Both the position numbers and the translations under genes were made by a program. Shown in pieces: positions 10,164 through 21,427 of a DNA stretch of 43,105 nt (positions are counted from its first letter, which is position 1; every line of letters begins with the position of its first letter). The notes below the pieces were generated by a model, which saw only the letters and a program-made list of their open reading frames with translations, did no database searches and was not told the DNA's origin. Where the stretch lies: the NCBI GenBank assembly GCA_004212975.1, contig SHBF01000005.1, forward strand, positions 1 to 43,105. Reading direction: 5' to 3'. Source of the DNA: SAR86 cluster bacterium (GTDB lineage: Bacteria > Pseudomonadota > Gammaproteobacteria > Magnimaribacterales > D2472).

Positions 10164-11180
10164 TTATCTGTCTTCGAGTTCTTCTTCCCATTTGCCAAGG
10201 GAAGCGAGTTTATTCATTTCTGCCCTGTGAGATAATTCATCTTGAGAAATGAAAACATTTTCTGGCTTTCCACCCCATGCTTTCAATGCTGCAGCTTGAA
10301 GAGCCCGCCCATAAGAAAAACTTAATTTCCAAGAAAAGCCACCAATCTTGTTCATCGCATCTAAATGAGCAGTAGCCAAGATATCTGACTGACCTCCAGA
10401 TAAAAATGCTATGCCAGGAAGATCAGACGGAACATTCTCAGTTAAACATTCTAAAGTTCTCTTAGCGACTTCGCCAATGCTTGCTTGAACGTCTGAGTCT
10501 TTTCCAGAAGTAACCATGTTAGGTTTTAGGATAGTTCCCTTTATATTTATCCCCTTTTTATCAAGATGATCAAACAGCGATTTTAAAGAACGAGCAGATG
10601 CGTCATAGCAATCATCAATAGAGTGAACTCCATCCATTAATACTTCAGGTTCTACTATAGGAACCATTGCATTATCTTGAGCACATTTTGCATAATCCGC
10701 TAATGCCTGCATATTCAAGTCAATACATTTATCAGTTGGAATTCCTTCACCTATATTTATGACAGCCCTCCATTTAGTGAATTTAGCTCCCATAGATGAA
10801 TATTCTTTTAATCTCTCATCTAATCCATCCAATCCAACTGTCACGGTTTCTCCAGGACAATCATCAATAGGTTGAAGACCCTTATCAACCTTTATTCCAG
10901 GAAGGGCATCTTGACTAGTTATTAAATCTCGAAGTAAAGTTCCGTCAGCAGCTGATTGTCTTATAGTCTCATCAAATAATATTACTCCACCAATATTGCC
11001 TTTCATTCCTTTAGACCTAAAAAGCATTTCTCTGTAATCTCTTCTATTCTCTTCGGTGGACTCAACACCAATAGAATCAAATCTTTTTCCACAAGTTGGG
11101 TTGCTTTCATCAGCAGCTAAGATACCTTTGCCATCTGCGACAATATAGGCTGCTATATCTTCAATATTATTTAGTGACAT
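10164..11180 (-). CDS. Class I fructose-bisphosphate aldolase
   Basis: GILAADESNPTCGKRF, FTKWRAVINIG, TILKPNMVTSG (Schiff-base Lys region), FLSGGQS. Confidence 0.96.
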   Translation of the reverse strand: MSLNNIEDIAAYIVADGKGILAADESNPTCGKRFDSIGVESTEENRRDYREMLFRSKGMKGNIGGVILFDETIRQSAADGTLLRDLITSQDALPGIKVDKGLQPIDDCPGETVTVGLDGLDERLKEYSSMGAKFTKWRAVINIGEGIPTDKCIDLNMQALADYAKCAQDNAMVPIVEPEVLMDGVHSIDDCYDASARSLKSLFDHLDKKGINIKGTILKPNMVTSGKDSDVQASIGEVAKRTLECLTENVPSDLPGIAFLSGGQSDILATAHLDAMNKIGGFSWKLSFSYGRALQAAALKAWGGKPENVFISQDELSHRAEMNKLASLGKWEEELEDR

Positions 11181-11191
11181 AAATTAACTCC

Positions 11192-12337
11192 CTATTTTTT
11201 TGAATTTAGAGCTTTAATAGAAGGTAAAACTTTACCCTCCATAAATTCTAAAAAGGCGCCCCCGCCTGTTGAACAATATGATACATCATCTGATTTAATA
11301 TATTTATTTATTGCCGACAATGTTTCGCCTCCTCCAGCAAGAGAAAAAGCATTAGACTTAGCAATTTCTTTAGAAAGTTCCTTTGTGCCATTTTCAAATA
11401 AAGAATTTTCAAATACTCCCATGGGTCCATTCCAAAGAATAGTCTTAGCATTATTAATCAAAGTCTTTGTTTCCTGCTCTAGGTATAAATCTAAAATCAT
11501 TTCATCATTACCAATGTTGCTTATTGAGGTTTCTTTTATATCCTTTCCTTCAAATGTTTTAGATGTTAATACTCTATTAGGTAGTATGATTTTACCTTTA
11601 TCCAAGATGCTCTTTGCTATTTCTAACATTGATTCTTCAGTTAGTGAGTTTCCAACATTAAGGCCTGAAGACTTTATAAAAGTATTTGCAATACCTCCAC
11701 CTACGATAATATGGTCTGCGACTTCATTAATATGCTTTATAAGATCAAGTTTTGTAGAAACTTTTGCGCCACCTATGATAGCAATATAAGGTCTTTCATA
11801 TTTTTTAAGCGCCTGCGATAAGAAATTTTCTTCTTTCTCTAGCAATAGCCCAGAGCAAGCTATTGGAGCATTCATTATTGCAGCATGAGTCGATGCCTGT
11901 TCTCGGTGCGCAGTCCCAAAAGCATCAAAAACATATATATCTCCAAGAGATCCTAATTTATTACCTAACTCTTGAGAGTTCTCTTTTTCTCCTTCAAAAA
12001 ATCTTATATTTTCTAAAACTTGAATATTTGATGATGACTTAAAAATTTTATTAGATTCTAATGTTTCAATAAGTTCAACATCCATGTTTATGATTTTACT
12101 TAGTTCATTTGCAACAGGTTTTAGTGAAAACTCTTCCTCAAAATTTCCTTCAATGGGTCTACCCAAGTGACTTATCAAAAGAACTTTTGCATTATTTTCA
12201 AGTGCGTATTCAATAGTTGACAAGCATGCCTTAATTCTTGTTGAATCAAGAACATCTCCGTCTTTAATTGGGACGTTCATATCCACTCTAATGACTAAGT
12301 TTTTATTATTAAGATCTAATGATGATAGGTTAATCAT
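11192..12337 (-). CDS. pgk: Phosphoglycerate kinase
   Basis: VIRVDMNVP, SHLGRP, ENIRFFEGE, GGAKVSTK, WNGPMGVFE motifs. Confidence 0.97.
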   Translation of the reverse strand: MINLSSLDLNNKNLVIRVDMNVPIKDGDVLDSTRIKACLSTIEYALENNAKVLLISHLGRPIEGNFEEEFSLKPVANELSKIINMDVELIETLESNKIFKSSSNIQVLENIRFFEGEKENSQELGNKLGSLGDIYVFDAFGTAHREQASTHAAIMNAPIACSGLLLEKEENFLSQALKKYERPYIAIIGGAKVSTKLDLIKHINEVADHIIVGGGIANTFIKSSGLNVGNSLTEESMLEIAKSILDKGKIILPNRVLTSKTFEGKDIKETSISNIGNDEMILDLYLEQETKTLINNAKTILWNGPMGVFENSLFENGTKELSKEIAKSNAFSLAGGGETLSAINKYIKSDDVSYCSTGGGAFLEFMEGKVLPSIKALNSKK

Positions 12338-14318
12338 TTAGTAATGATTTAGCTGAATTAACAACATTTTCAGTATTAAACCCAAAATGATCAAGTAATT
12401 CACTGCCTGGAGCAGATTCTCCAAAACTTTCTATTCCAATTACTTTATCTTTTCTATTTAAAATCCTGTACCAAGAATTAGGATGACTACATTCAACAAC
12501 GAGTATTGGTTTATCAGGATTAATTATTGAACTCTGAAATTCCTCAGATTGCTGTAAAAATAAATCTAAAGACGGCATTGATACAACATTTGCAGAGATA
12601 GAGTGATTTTTTAATTCTTTTGCTGCATCTATAATCAATTGAACTTCGCTTCCTGATGCAATGAGAGTAATATCAGAGTTGTCACTTTCATCGATAAGAT
12701 AACCGCCCTTGTTAATTAAGGATAATTGATCTTCAGTACGTGATATTGCTGAAGTTCCTTGTCTACTAAAGATTAAACAAGTTGGTGTTTTTTTTGATTT
12801 AACTGCCTCGTTCCAAGCTACCGCAGTTTCTACAAGATCTGCTGGTCTCCAACTATTTAAATTTGGAGTAGACCGCAAAGTTACCATATGTTCTACAGGC
12901 TGATGTGTTGGACCATCTTCACCTAAAGCTACTGAATCATGTGTATATACGAAAATACTTGGTATCTCCATTAAGGCTGATAATCTTACTGCATTTCTAG
13001 CATAGTCAGTAAATACCAAAAAAGTTGCTCCATATGGTTTTATGCCACCATGAAGAACCATGCCATTCATAATTGCAGACATTCCAAACTCTCTTACTCC
13101 ATAGTTAATATGATTACCTGAAGGGTTTTCATTTGAGAAAGTAGAACTTGATGATGAAAAAGTATTATTTGATGGAGTTAAATCAGCTGATCCGCCAATT
13201 AATTCTGGTAATTCTTTTACAAAAAAATCAAGGCATGCTTTTGAGCACTTTCTTGTTGCCATTGGCATATTATTTTTATCACATTCTGACAAGAAGATTT
13301 TAAAACTATTCTCAAAATCATCAGGTAAGTCGCCTTTAATTCTTCTTTTAAGTTCTGCTGATTTATCAGGATATTTTTCGTCGTAGGTTTTAATCAAATT
13401 ATCCCAATCCAAATTTAATTCAGAGCCTTTTTTGGTTGAATCCCAAAAATCATATGCCTCTTGAGGAACTTTAAATGCATCATGATCCCAATTTAGAGCT
13501 TTTCGGGTTTTTATTACTTCTTCCTCTCCCAAAGCTGCTCCGTGAACATCAGCAGTTCCTGACTTATTTGGAGAACCAAAACCAATTATTGTCTTACAAA
13601 AAATCATTGTTGGTTTATTTGTCTCATTTTTTGCATCGACTATAGCTTTATCGATTTCTTCAATATTATGGCCATCTACACATATAGTTTGCCAACCATA
13701 ACTATCAAATCTTTTTATAGAGTCATCTGTAAACCAATTTTCAATTTCTCCATCAATTGAAATTCCATTTTGGTCGTAAAAACAAATTAGTTTTCCTAGT
13801 TTATGAGTTCCAGCAAATGAACATACCTCATGCGAGATTCCTTCCATAAGACAGCCATCACCTAAAAAAACATATGTATAATGGTTAATTGGTTTAATAT
13901 CATCTTCATTAAATTCGGCTGCCATTATTTTTTCTGAAACTGCCATGCCAATAGCATTTGCAATACCTTGGCCTAATGGACCTGTGGTTGTTTCAATTCC
14001 AATGTCTATATCGTATTCGGGATGTCCAGGAGTTTTAGAATGTAACTTCCTAAAATCTTTAAGATCATCTATTGATATATCGTACCCAGTTAGATGAAGT
14101 AAGCTATACAAAAGCATCGATCCATGCCCATTAGAAAGAACAAATCTATCCCTATCAAACCAATGAGGATTTAGTGGGTTGTGATTTAAGTGTTTGCCCC
14201 ATAACGAAGTTGCTATTTCTGCCATCCCCATAGGCATGCCAGGATGACCAGAATTAGCTTTTTGAACAGCATCAATAGATAAAAATCTTAATGCGTTAGT
14301 AGGAACTATATGCTGCAA
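12330..14318 (-). CDS. tkt: Transketolase
   Basis: NSGHPGMPMGMAEIA, LSNGHGSMLLYSLLHLTGY, ThDP motif GDGCLMEGISHE; TTG start with upstream GGGGA on the minus strand. Confidence 0.97.
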   Translation of the reverse strand: MQHIVPTNALRFLSIDAVQKANSGHPGMPMGMAEIATSLWGKHLNHNPLNPHWFDRDRFVLSNGHGSMLLYSLLHLTGYDISIDDLKDFRKLHSKTPGHPEYDIDIGIETTTGPLGQGIANAIGMAVSEKIMAAEFNEDDIKPINHYTYVFLGDGCLMEGISHEVCSFAGTHKLGKLICFYDQNGISIDGEIENWFTDDSIKRFDSYGWQTICVDGHNIEEIDKAIVDAKNETNKPTMIFCKTIIGFGSPNKSGTADVHGAALGEEEVIKTRKALNWDHDAFKVPQEAYDFWDSTKKGSELNLDWDNLIKTYDEKYPDKSAELKRRIKGDLPDDFENSFKIFLSECDKNNMPMATRKCSKACLDFFVKELPELIGGSADLTPSNNTFSSSSSTFSNENPSGNHINYGVREFGMSAIMNGMVLHGGIKPYGATFLVFTDYARNAVRLSALMEIPSIFVYTHDSVALGEDGPTHQPVEHMVTLRSTPNLNSWRPADLVETAVAWNEAVKSKKTPTCLIFSRQGTSAISRTEDQLSLINKGGYLIDESDNSDITLIASGSEVQLIIDAAKELKNHSISANVVSMPSLDLFLQQSEEFQSSIINPDKPILVVECSHPNSWYRILNRKDKVIGIESFGESAPGSELLDHFGFNTENVVNSAKSLLND

Positions 14319-14490
14319 ATTTTTTCCCCGTTAGATAAAAAGATGATAATATCTTTGTGATAAAAAGCAACGACATAATCTAAATATTTCATATTTTTTG
14401 ATATAGAATAGATATATTGTGATCTCAATTCTTTTTTAGTAAACACTCTATAAAATAATTCTTCACAGTTTAAATCAGGGAGAGAAAAAA

Positions 14491-15645
14491 ATGAGTTATA
14501 TATTTACTTCAGAATCTGTTTCGGCAGGACATCCAGATAAGGTCTGTGATCAAATTTCAGATGCTGTTTTGGATGCATATTTAGCAGAAGATCCAAATAG
14601 TAGAGTTGCATGCGAGACTATGATTAAAAATAATATGGTTTTTATTGCTGGCGAAATAACTTCAACTGGAAGCCCTGATTTGGAACCTGTAGTAAGACAA
14701 ACCATTAATGATATTGGATACGATAATGATGAATATGGATTTAATGGAGATACATGTGAATTTACAAACTTAGTTTTTGAACAATCTCCAGACATTTCTC
14801 AAGGAGTTACGGAAGGAGAAGGCGAAAACCTCGAACAAGGCGCTGGAGATCAAGGACTTATGTTTGGTTATGCCTGTACTGAAACTGAAGCACTTATGCC
14901 TCTTCCAATTGATCTTTCTCACAGACTAGTCCGACAACAAGCAGAAGTTATGAAAAGCGATGGGCTTTCATGGCTAAGACCAGATGCAAAAAGTCAGGTA
15001 AGTGCAATTTACTCAGATGACGGAAAGACGATTGAAGGTCTTTCAGCAATTGTACTTTCAACCCAACACGATGAAGATGTTTCACAAGATGAAATTAAAG
15101 AAGGAGTAATGGAAAATATCATTAAGCCAATTGTTCCTCAAGAATGGATACTAGATTCAACAAAGATATATATCAATCCAACAGGGAAGTTTGTAATTGG
15201 TGGCCCAGTTGGTGATTGCGGTCTTACTGGAAGAAAAATTATTGTAGATACCTATGGCGGTATGGCAAGACATGGTGGTGGTGCATTTTCAGGAAAAGAT
15301 CCATCAAAAGTTGATAGATCAGCAGCTTATGCAGCAAGATATGTAGCTAAAAATATTGTTGCAGCTGGGCTTGCAGATTATTGTGAGATTCAAGTTTCAT
15401 ATGCAATTGGAGTAGCTAAGCCTACATCAATAAATGTAAATACATTTGATAGCGAAAAAGTATCAAAAGAGACTATTGAAAAAATAGTTGATGAAAAATT
15501 TGATCTTAGGCCTAAAAGTCTTATAAATATGCTTGATCTTAAAAGACCAATCTATCTTCCGACAGCGGCTTATGGTCATTTTGGAAGGACTGATATTGAT
15601 CTTTCATGGGAGAAAACTGATAAAGCATCAGAAATTTCACAATAA
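14491..15645 (+). CDS. metK: S-adenosylmethionine synthetase
   Basis: [56 protein letters not shown]. Confidence 0.98.
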   Translation: MSYIFTSESVSAGHPDKVCDQISDAVLDAYLAEDPNSRVACETMIKNNMVFIAGEITSTGSPDLEPVVRQTINDIGYDNDEYGFNGDTCEFTNLVFEQSPDISQGVTEGEGENLEQGAGDQGLMFGYACTETEALMPLPIDLSHRLVRQQAEVMKSDGLSWLRPDAKSQVSAIYSDDGKTIEGLSAIVLSTQHDEDVSQDEIKEGVMENIIKPIVPQEWILDSTKIYINPTGKFVIGGPVGDCGLTGRKIIVDTYGGMARHGGGAFSGKDPSKVDRSAAYAARYVAKNIVAAGLADYCEIQVSYAIGVAKPTSINVNTFDSEKVSKETIEKIVDEKFDLRPKSLINMLDLKRPIYLPTAAYGHFGRTDIDLSWEKTDKASEISQ

Positions 15646-15665
15646 ATAAATATAAGGAAATTAAT

Positions 15666-17060
15666 ATGGAAAACGATTATAAAGTTGCTGATATAAAACT
15701 TGCTGAATTTGGAAGGAGAGAAATATCTCTTGCAGAAAATGAGATGCCGGCCTTAATGGCGTTAAGAGATAAATATAGAGATGAGCAGCCTTTGGCTGGT
15801 GCAAAAATTATGGGATGCATTCACATGACTATTCAAACTGCTGTTTTGATGGAAACATTAGTTGATCTAGGAGCAGAATTAAGATGGTCATCTTGTAACA
15901 TATTTTCAACCCAGGATCATGCAGCAGCAGCAATGGCTGCAAAAGGAGTTCCTGTATTTGCTTGGAAGGGTGAAACTGAAGAAGAGTACGAGTGGTGTAT
16001 TGAACAAACTATTTGTAAAGATGGAAAACCATGGGATGCAAATATGATTCTTGATGACGGAAGTGATCTTACAGGTATGGTGCATGCAAAATTTCCTGAC
16101 ATGTTAGAGACTATTCATGGCGTATCTGAAGAAACAACAACGGGAGTGCATAGGTTAAAAGAGATGCTAGAAAAAGGCGAATTAAAAATTCCTGCCATTA
16201 ATGTTAATGACTCAGTTACAAAAGCAAAAAATGATAATAAATATGGATGCAGACACAGTCTTAATGATGCTCTAAAAAGAGGAACCGATATGTTGCTTTC
16301 TGGTAAGAAAGGATTAGTAATTGGTTATGGAGATGTTGGTAAAGGTTCGGCTGCAAGTTTGGCTCAAGAAGGCATGATAGTAAGTGTTGTTGAATCAGAT
16401 CCAATCTGTGCTATGCAGGCATGCATGGATGGATTTGCAGTTGTCTCATGTTACAAAAATGGTGTGGTAACCAGAGATCCTAAGGATATTAACATGGATG
16501 TCATGGGTGATACAGATCTAATAGTAACTACTACTGGCAATGTAAATGTTTGTGATTCTGCAATGATAAGCACTTTAAAAAATACTGCTGTTGTGTGTAA
16601 CATTGGTCATTTTGATAATGAGATTGATACTGCTTATATGAGAGAAAACTATTACTGGGATGAGATTAAGCCACAGGTTCACAGAGTTTTTAGAGATACA
16701 GCCCCAGACGGAACTCCTGATTTGTCCAGCAAAAACTATATTATTTTGCTAGCTGAAGGAAGGTTAGTAAATCTTGGAAATGCAACAGGGCATCCTAGTA
16801 GAATTATGGATGGATCTTTTGCCAATCAAGTTCTTGCACAAATTCATTTATATAAACAAGGTTTTGCAAATATAAATGATGCTGATAAAAAAGCAGAAAT
16901 GTTAACCGTTGAAGTATTGCCTAAGAAACTTGATGAAGAAGTTGCTAGTCTAATGGTTGAAGGTTTTGGGGGAACGGTAACTCAACTTACTAAAGAACAA
17001 GCTGATTATATTAATGTTCCTCAAGATGGACCTTTTAAAGAAGAAAGTTACAAATACTAA
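15666..17060 (+). CDS. ahcY: S-adenosylhomocysteine hydrolase
   Basis: [31 protein letters not shown]-binding motif, [18 protein letters not shown]. Confidence 0.98.
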   Translation: MENDYKVADIKLAEFGRREISLAENEMPALMALRDKYRDEQPLAGAKIMGCIHMTIQTAVLMETLVDLGAELRWSSCNIFSTQDHAAAAMAAKGVPVFAWKGETEEEYEWCIEQTICKDGKPWDANMILDDGSDLTGMVHAKFPDMLETIHGVSEETTTGVHRLKEMLEKGELKIPAINVNDSVTKAKNDNKYGCRHSLNDALKRGTDMLLSGKKGLVIGYGDVGKGSAASLAQEGMIVSVVESDPICAMQACMDGFAVVSCYKNGVVTRDPKDINMDVMGDTDLIVTTTGNVNVCDSAMISTLKNTAVVCNIGHFDNEIDTAYMRENYYWDEIKPQVHRVFRDTAPDGTPDLSSKNYIILLAEGRLVNLGNATGHPSRIMDGSFANQVLAQIHLYKQGFANINDADKKAEMLTVEVLPKKLDEEVASLMVEGFGGTVTQLTKEQADYINVPQDGPFKEESYKY

Positions 17061-17106
17061 AAACCTTTTATATCAATTTAAATAAATTAAATTCATAATA
17101 CTGTTT

Positions 17107-17187
17107 ATGAATATCAAAAAAATTTTTAATTTAATTGTGGTGTTCCTTTTATATGGGTGCGGTGTAAAGGGTCCTCTTATATTCTGA
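17107..17187 (+). CDS. lptM: LptM (YifL)-like small lipoprotein, 26 aa; absent from the supplied ORF track
   Basis: MNIKKIFNLIVVFLLYGCGVKGPLIF: signal peptide, lipobox-like LLYG|C, GCGxKGPLxF signature; directly upstream of lysA-dapF as in many gammaproteobacteria. Confidence 0.82.
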   Translation: MNIKKIFNLIVVFLLYGCGVKGPLIF

Positions 17188-17205
17188 AAATTATATTTTT
17201 AACAC

Positions 17206-18441
17206 ATGAGTAAATTTATATACAAAGATAATATTCTTTTTTGTGAAAATGTTGCTGTGACCGACATTGTTAAAGAGGTTGGTACTCCCGCATATGTATA
17301 TTCAAAGAAGACTTTATTGGACAATTTTGAGTCCTATTCTAATGCCTTCGAAAAAAATGATGGATTGGTTTGTTTTTCTGTTAAGTCTCTAAGCAATATT
17401 TCTGTGCTCAGATTATTAAAATATAAGGGAAGTGGTTTTGATATCGTCTCTGGAGGTGAATTGGAGAGGGTCTTGGCTGCTGGTGTAGATCCAAAAAAAA
17501 TAATATTTACAGGAATTGCAAAATCCAACGAAGAAATTATCCAAGGCATAAGAAAAAATATTTTGTCTTTTAACATTGAATCTGAGGCAGAAATGTTAAG
17601 AATAGAAAAATTAGCTACTGATGAAAATAAAATTGTTGATGTTGCAATAAGATTCAATCCTGAGATCGACTCAGGTGGACACGAATATATTAAAACCGGA
17701 AGAAAAAAAGATAAATTTGGTGTTTTGTTAGAGGGGGTTATTAATTTATCTAAATATATTTTAAGTTCTAGTTCACTAAACCTTATTGGCTTGTCATGTC
17801 ATATTGGCTCTCAAATATTTGAATTAAATGATTTTGAAGAATCTGCAAAATATATAAAAAAACTTGCTAAAGAAATTAATAAACTTGGTATTGAGCTTAA
17901 ATTTCTAGATGTTGGAGGGGGTTTAGGTATCTCCTATAATGACTCAAACTTTCCTTCTCCCTCAAATTTGATAAAAGATCTTGAGAATATCTTAAGTGAC
18001 AGAAATGAAAAAATTATTTTAGAGCCTGGAAGAAGCATTTCTGGAGATGCTGGGATTTTATTAACAAGCGTAGAATACGTTAAAGATGATTATCTCATTA
18101 TTGATGCTGGAATGAATGACTTAATAAGGCCGGCCTTATATGATGCAAAACATCAAATAATAAATGTTGAGAAGAATAAAGTCCCAGCAAAAGAGTGGAC
18201 AATAGTTGGGCCAATATGTGAATCATCTGATGTAATGGCTAAAAATTATAGCTTGGGTGCATCAGGTGGCAGTATTTTGGCTATAAAAACAACAGGTGCA
18301 TATGGGCATGTTATGTCATCTAACTATAATTCTAGACGTAAACCACCAGAGATATTGGTAGACGATGATAAGTTTGAAATTATTAGAAAACGAGAAACAT
18401 ACGAAGACCTGATAAGACATGAGGTAAATCTTGGGTCTTAA
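17206..18441 (+). CDS. lysA: Diaminopimelate decarboxylase
   Basis: Alanine-racemase-fold PLP motifs CFSVKSLSN, DIVSGGEL, LEPGRS, GPICESSD. Confidence 0.96.
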   Translation: MSKFIYKDNILFCENVAVTDIVKEVGTPAYVYSKKTLLDNFESYSNAFEKNDGLVCFSVKSLSNISVLRLLKYKGSGFDIVSGGELERVLAAGVDPKKIIFTGIAKSNEEIIQGIRKNILSFNIESEAEMLRIEKLATDENKIVDVAIRFNPEIDSGGHEYIKTGRKKDKFGVLLEGVINLSKYILSSSSLNLIGLSCHIGSQIFELNDFEESAKYIKKLAKEINKLGIELKFLDVGGGLGISYNDSNFPSPSNLIKDLENILSDRNEKIILEPGRSISGDAGILLTSVEYVKDDYLIIDAGMNDLIRPALYDAKHQIINVEKNKVPAKEWTIVGPICESSDVMAKNYSLGASGGSILAIKTTGAYGHVMSSNYNSRRKPPEILVDDDKFEIIRKRETYEDLIRHEVNLGS

Positions 18442-19210
18442 TTTTGAAAAATGGCATGGTAACGGTAATGATTTTATTATCATCAATTCTATTGAGGACG
18501 AATTAAAAATTACTCGAAATAAAATAATAAAAATTTCTGACAGAAATATAGGAATAGGATTTGATCAGCTAATAAAAATTGATCTTCCAACAAAACCTAA
18601 TCATGACTTTTTTATACGATTTTTTAATGCTGATGGATCAGAAGCCGGGATGTGCCTTAATGGCATAAGATGTGCTGCAAAATATATATGGAACAATAGT
18701 TTTGCTCCAATAGGTAAAGTAAATTTCCAAACTAAAACAAAAAACATTATTTGTGAGCCTAGAGCGAAAAAAATGATTCAGGTTCATATCGAACCACCAG
18801 ACAAAATTGTACATAAAAGTCTATATAACAAATTAAAAAATAAAGGGGTGAATAATTTCTTTATATCAAATATTGGAAATAACCATCTTTGCATAAAAAT
18901 GAAATCTATTAAAAAAATTAATCTTAATGAAATATATAAAAATCTTGAAGCGATTATTAAGGAACTCGATATTAATTTGTCAATATTAAAAAAAGATGGG
19001 AACAGTATTGATATAAGAACTTATGAAAATGGCGTTGGTGAAACCTTGTCATGTGGATCAGCTGCATTATGCGTTGCTTCATATTTTCTTAAGGATAAAC
19101 TTCTAAAAATAAGGTCAATTGGTGGTGAATTAGTCTTTAAAAAAAATAAAAATGGTATATTAATGACGGGTCCTGCAAGTTTTATATATAGAGGAAATAT
19201 AAGTGACTAA
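18431..19210 (+). CDS. dapF: Diaminopimelate epimerase
   Basis: FEKWHGNGNDFIII, GSEAGMCLNGIRC, TLSCGSAALCVAS catalytic Cys motifs. Confidence 0.95.
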   Translation: MGLNFEKWHGNGNDFIIINSIEDELKITRNKIIKISDRNIGIGFDQLIKIDLPTKPNHDFFIRFFNADGSEAGMCLNGIRCAAKYIWNNSFAPIGKVNFQTKTKNIICEPRAKKMIQVHIEPPDKIVHKSLYNKLKNKGVNNFFISNIGNNHLCIKMKSIKKINLNEIYKNLEAIIKELDINLSILKKDGNSIDIRTYENGVGETLSCGSAALCVASYFLKDKLLKIRSIGGELVFKKNKNGILMTGPASFIYRGNISD

Positions 19211-19823
19211 AGAATTAAATCCTAATGATGTTGAGCTTTTCTTACTTGATAACTTAGACTTCTTTGAAAGCAGAGAGTCACTTGTTGGAGAGATGAAATT
19301 TAAACATTCTTCTAGTTCTGCCTCATCGATTCTTGAAAGGCAAATATTAAAACTTAGAGAGGAGCATAAGAATCTTATAAATTTATTATCTTCGTTCGTT
19401 GAAACAGCTAACATAAATGAAGATCTATTCAATAAATCAAAGAGTCTCACATTAAAAATTCTTGAATCTAATTCTAAACAAGAGATTATAAAAGTAGTCG
19501 AAGATGCTTTTAAAAAAGACTTTAAAGTGGACAAGCCAATACTTAAATTTTATAAAAATGAGAAGATAGATGAACTTGAAAAAGTAACTGATCTTTCATT
19601 TCATAAAGGGGCTATTCATTGCGGATCATTCTCTTCAGAAAAAATGTCAGTTTTATTTAAAGATAAAAGGGTTGAGTCTATGGTGATTTCAGTAGTTCTT
19701 GTTGAAAGTCAAATTGGTCTTTTGATGTTAGGAAGCTATGATAGATCTAAATATCTTGGAGACGAAGATACCACTTTTATAGAATATATAAGAGATGTTT
19801 TAGAGAAGAAATTATCAAAATAA
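19203..19823 (+). CDS. DUF484 family protein
   Basis: VELFLLDNLDFFESRESL start and conserved position between dapF and xerC. Confidence 0.85.
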   Translation: MTKELNPNDVELFLLDNLDFFESRESLVGEMKFKHSSSSASSILERQILKLREEHKNLINLLSSFVETANINEDLFNKSKSLTLKILESNSKQEIIKVVEDAFKKDFKVDKPILKFYKNEKIDELEKVTDLSFHKGAIHCGSFSSEKMSVLFKDKRVESMVISVVLVESQIGLLMLGSYDRSKYLGDEDTTFIEYIRDVLEKKLSK

Positions 19824-19826
19824 TAT

Positions 19827-20723
19827 ATGAAGAATACCTCGCCTATTCTTAATGACATTAATGAATACCTCGTTTTTGTCTCTCAAGTAAAAAATCTCTC
19901 AGAAAATACAACAAAATCATATGAAAGAGATCTTAAAAAACTTTATCTATTTCTAGAGAAATTGAACGTAACAAATTATTCAGACATTAAAGAGGAAGTC
20001 TGTTCTGCGTGGATAGGCGATCTGTATTCACAAAATAATAAGCCTAAAAGTATTCAAAGGCACTTATCATCTGCAAAAGGATTTTTTAGATTTTTAAAAA
20101 AAAACAATCTTATAAGCTCGTCACCTTTTGAACTAGTTACTGCGCCAAAATCATCAAATACTTTACCTGACGTTCTTTCTCCTGAGGATGTTGAACAACT
20201 TTTGAACTTTAAGCCTTCTAATACAATAGAGATTAGAGATATGGCTATAGTTGAGCTAATGTATTCATCAGGATTACGAGTTTCAGAAACTGTAAACATA
20301 AATATTAGTGATTTTGAAGAAAATATGTCTTTTCTGCGAGTAATAGGAAAGGGTTCTAAAACAAGATTAGTGCCAATGGGTAGATTTGCTATTAACGCAA
20401 TTAATAATTGGTTGAATGAGCGGGAGAAAATTTCAAATAATACCGATGCACTTTTTTTAAATTCAAAAGGTTCAAGACTCTCGGTTAGAAGCATTCAGCT
20501 GAGGTTAAAAAAAATGGCAATAAAACAAGGCTTGCCACCAGTTCATCCTCATATGCTAAGACATAGTTTCGCTACTCATATGCTTGAATCCAGTGGTGAT
20601 CTTAGAACTATACAAGAACTTCTTGGTCATAGCTCATTATCAACTACACAGATATATACAAAATTAGATTATCAGCATTTGGCAAAAATTTATGACAAAT
20701 CACACCCACGAGCAAAAAAGTGA
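19827..20723 (+). CDS. xerC: Tyrosine recombinase XerC
   Basis: R-H-x-x-R-H-Y set: [35 protein letters not shown]; dapF-DUF484-xerC-HAD order. Confidence 0.95.
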   Translation: MKNTSPILNDINEYLVFVSQVKNLSENTTKSYERDLKKLYLFLEKLNVTNYSDIKEEVCSAWIGDLYSQNNKPKSIQRHLSSAKGFFRFLKKNNLISSSPFELVTAPKSSNTLPDVLSPEDVEQLLNFKPSNTIEIRDMAIVELMYSSGLRVSETVNINISDFEENMSFLRVIGKGSKTRLVPMGRFAINAINNWLNEREKISNNTDALFLNSKGSRLSVRSIQLRLKKMAIKQGLPPVHPHMLRHSFATHMLESSGDLRTIQELLGHSSLSTTQIYTKLDYQHLAKIYDKSHPRAKK

Positions 20724-21427
20724 ATAAGAAAATAAAAATGATAACTTTTGATCTAGATGACACCTTGTGGGATAACCGTCCAACAATAATTAAGGCAGAA
20801 ATAGACACAAGAAAATGGATAGAAGATAAAGTTGGCAAAGTTGAATGGGGGGATTTTAGTGATTTTTTAGAACTTAGAGAAGAGTTAATAAAAGAAGACG
20901 AGAGCATTGCATGGGACATAAGCAAGCTCAGAAAGGAAACCTTTAGAAAAAAACTATCTCATGTAAATCCAATAAAGTTTAGGAATGAGATTGTAGAAAG
21001 TGCATTTGATATTTTTATATCTAAAAGGCATGAAATTATTTTTTTTGATGGAGTGGAAGAATGTATTTCGGACTTATCAAAAAAATACTTACTCGGGATA
21101 TTAACCAATGGAAATGCGGATATTTATAAATTTAAAATTGGAAAATATTTTAAGTTTTCTATCAGCTCTCTTGAGGCTAGAGACAGCAAACCAAACAGAT
21201 CTCATTTTGACATGGCCTTAGCCCAAATGAATGATATTACTTTTGAAAATATGCTTCACATTGGTGATCATCAAATAAATGACATGTATGCTGCCGATAA
21301 TCTTGGTATAGATTGCTTATGGTTTAATAATAATCATGATGAATGGGAGCAAAATTTTAAAAAACCAGATGAATTCTCATCTTGGCAAAATTTAACACAT
21401 ATAATAAAAGATAAATATGAAAGATAA
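20720..21427 (+). CDS. HAD-superfamily hydrolase (YigB-like)
   Basis: [28 protein letters not shown] motifs; position after xerC. Confidence 0.88.
   Translation: MNKKIKMITFDLDDTLWDNRPTIIKAEIDTRKWIEDKVGKVEWGDFSDFLELREELIKEDESIAWDISKLRKETFRKKLSHVNPIKFRNEIVESAFDIFISKRHEIIFFDGVEECISDLSKKYLLGILTNGNADIYKFKIGKYFKFSISSLEARDSKPNRSHFDMALAQMNDITFENMLHIGDHQINDMYAADNLGIDCLWFNNNHDEWEQNFKKPDEFSSWQNLTHIIKDKYER

Noticed and set aside
11385-11789. 134-aa + strand ORF antisense to pgk
   Set aside because: Fully inside a strongly supported pgk; Ser/Pro/Leu-rich antisense-type composition, no recognisable family
14319-14490. Possible SAM riboswitch or MetJ operator upstream of metK
   Set aside because: No recognisable SAM riboswitch architecture or AGACGTCT-like met boxes; only AT-rich sequence and a short AAAGAT/ATCTTT repeat. 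A covariance-model scan would be needed to exclude it fully
17075-17093. AATTTAA-ATAAA-TTAAATT hairpin after ahcY as a terminator
   Set aside because: Pure A/T stem with no U-tract; too weak and easily expected by chance at this base composition
19160-19534. 124-aa minus-strand ORF across the dapF/DUF484 boundary
   Set aside because: Antisense to two supported genes, no motif or signal
20054-20494. 146-aa minus-strand ORF antisense to xerC
   Set aside because: Covered by clear XerC coding sequence; shadow ORF typical of low-GC codon usage
19827-20723. XerC as an integrase marking a mobile element or integron
   Set aside because: Sits in the conserved dapF-DUF484-xerC-HAD order, no attachment repeats, tRNA or cargo; it is the chromosomal XerC
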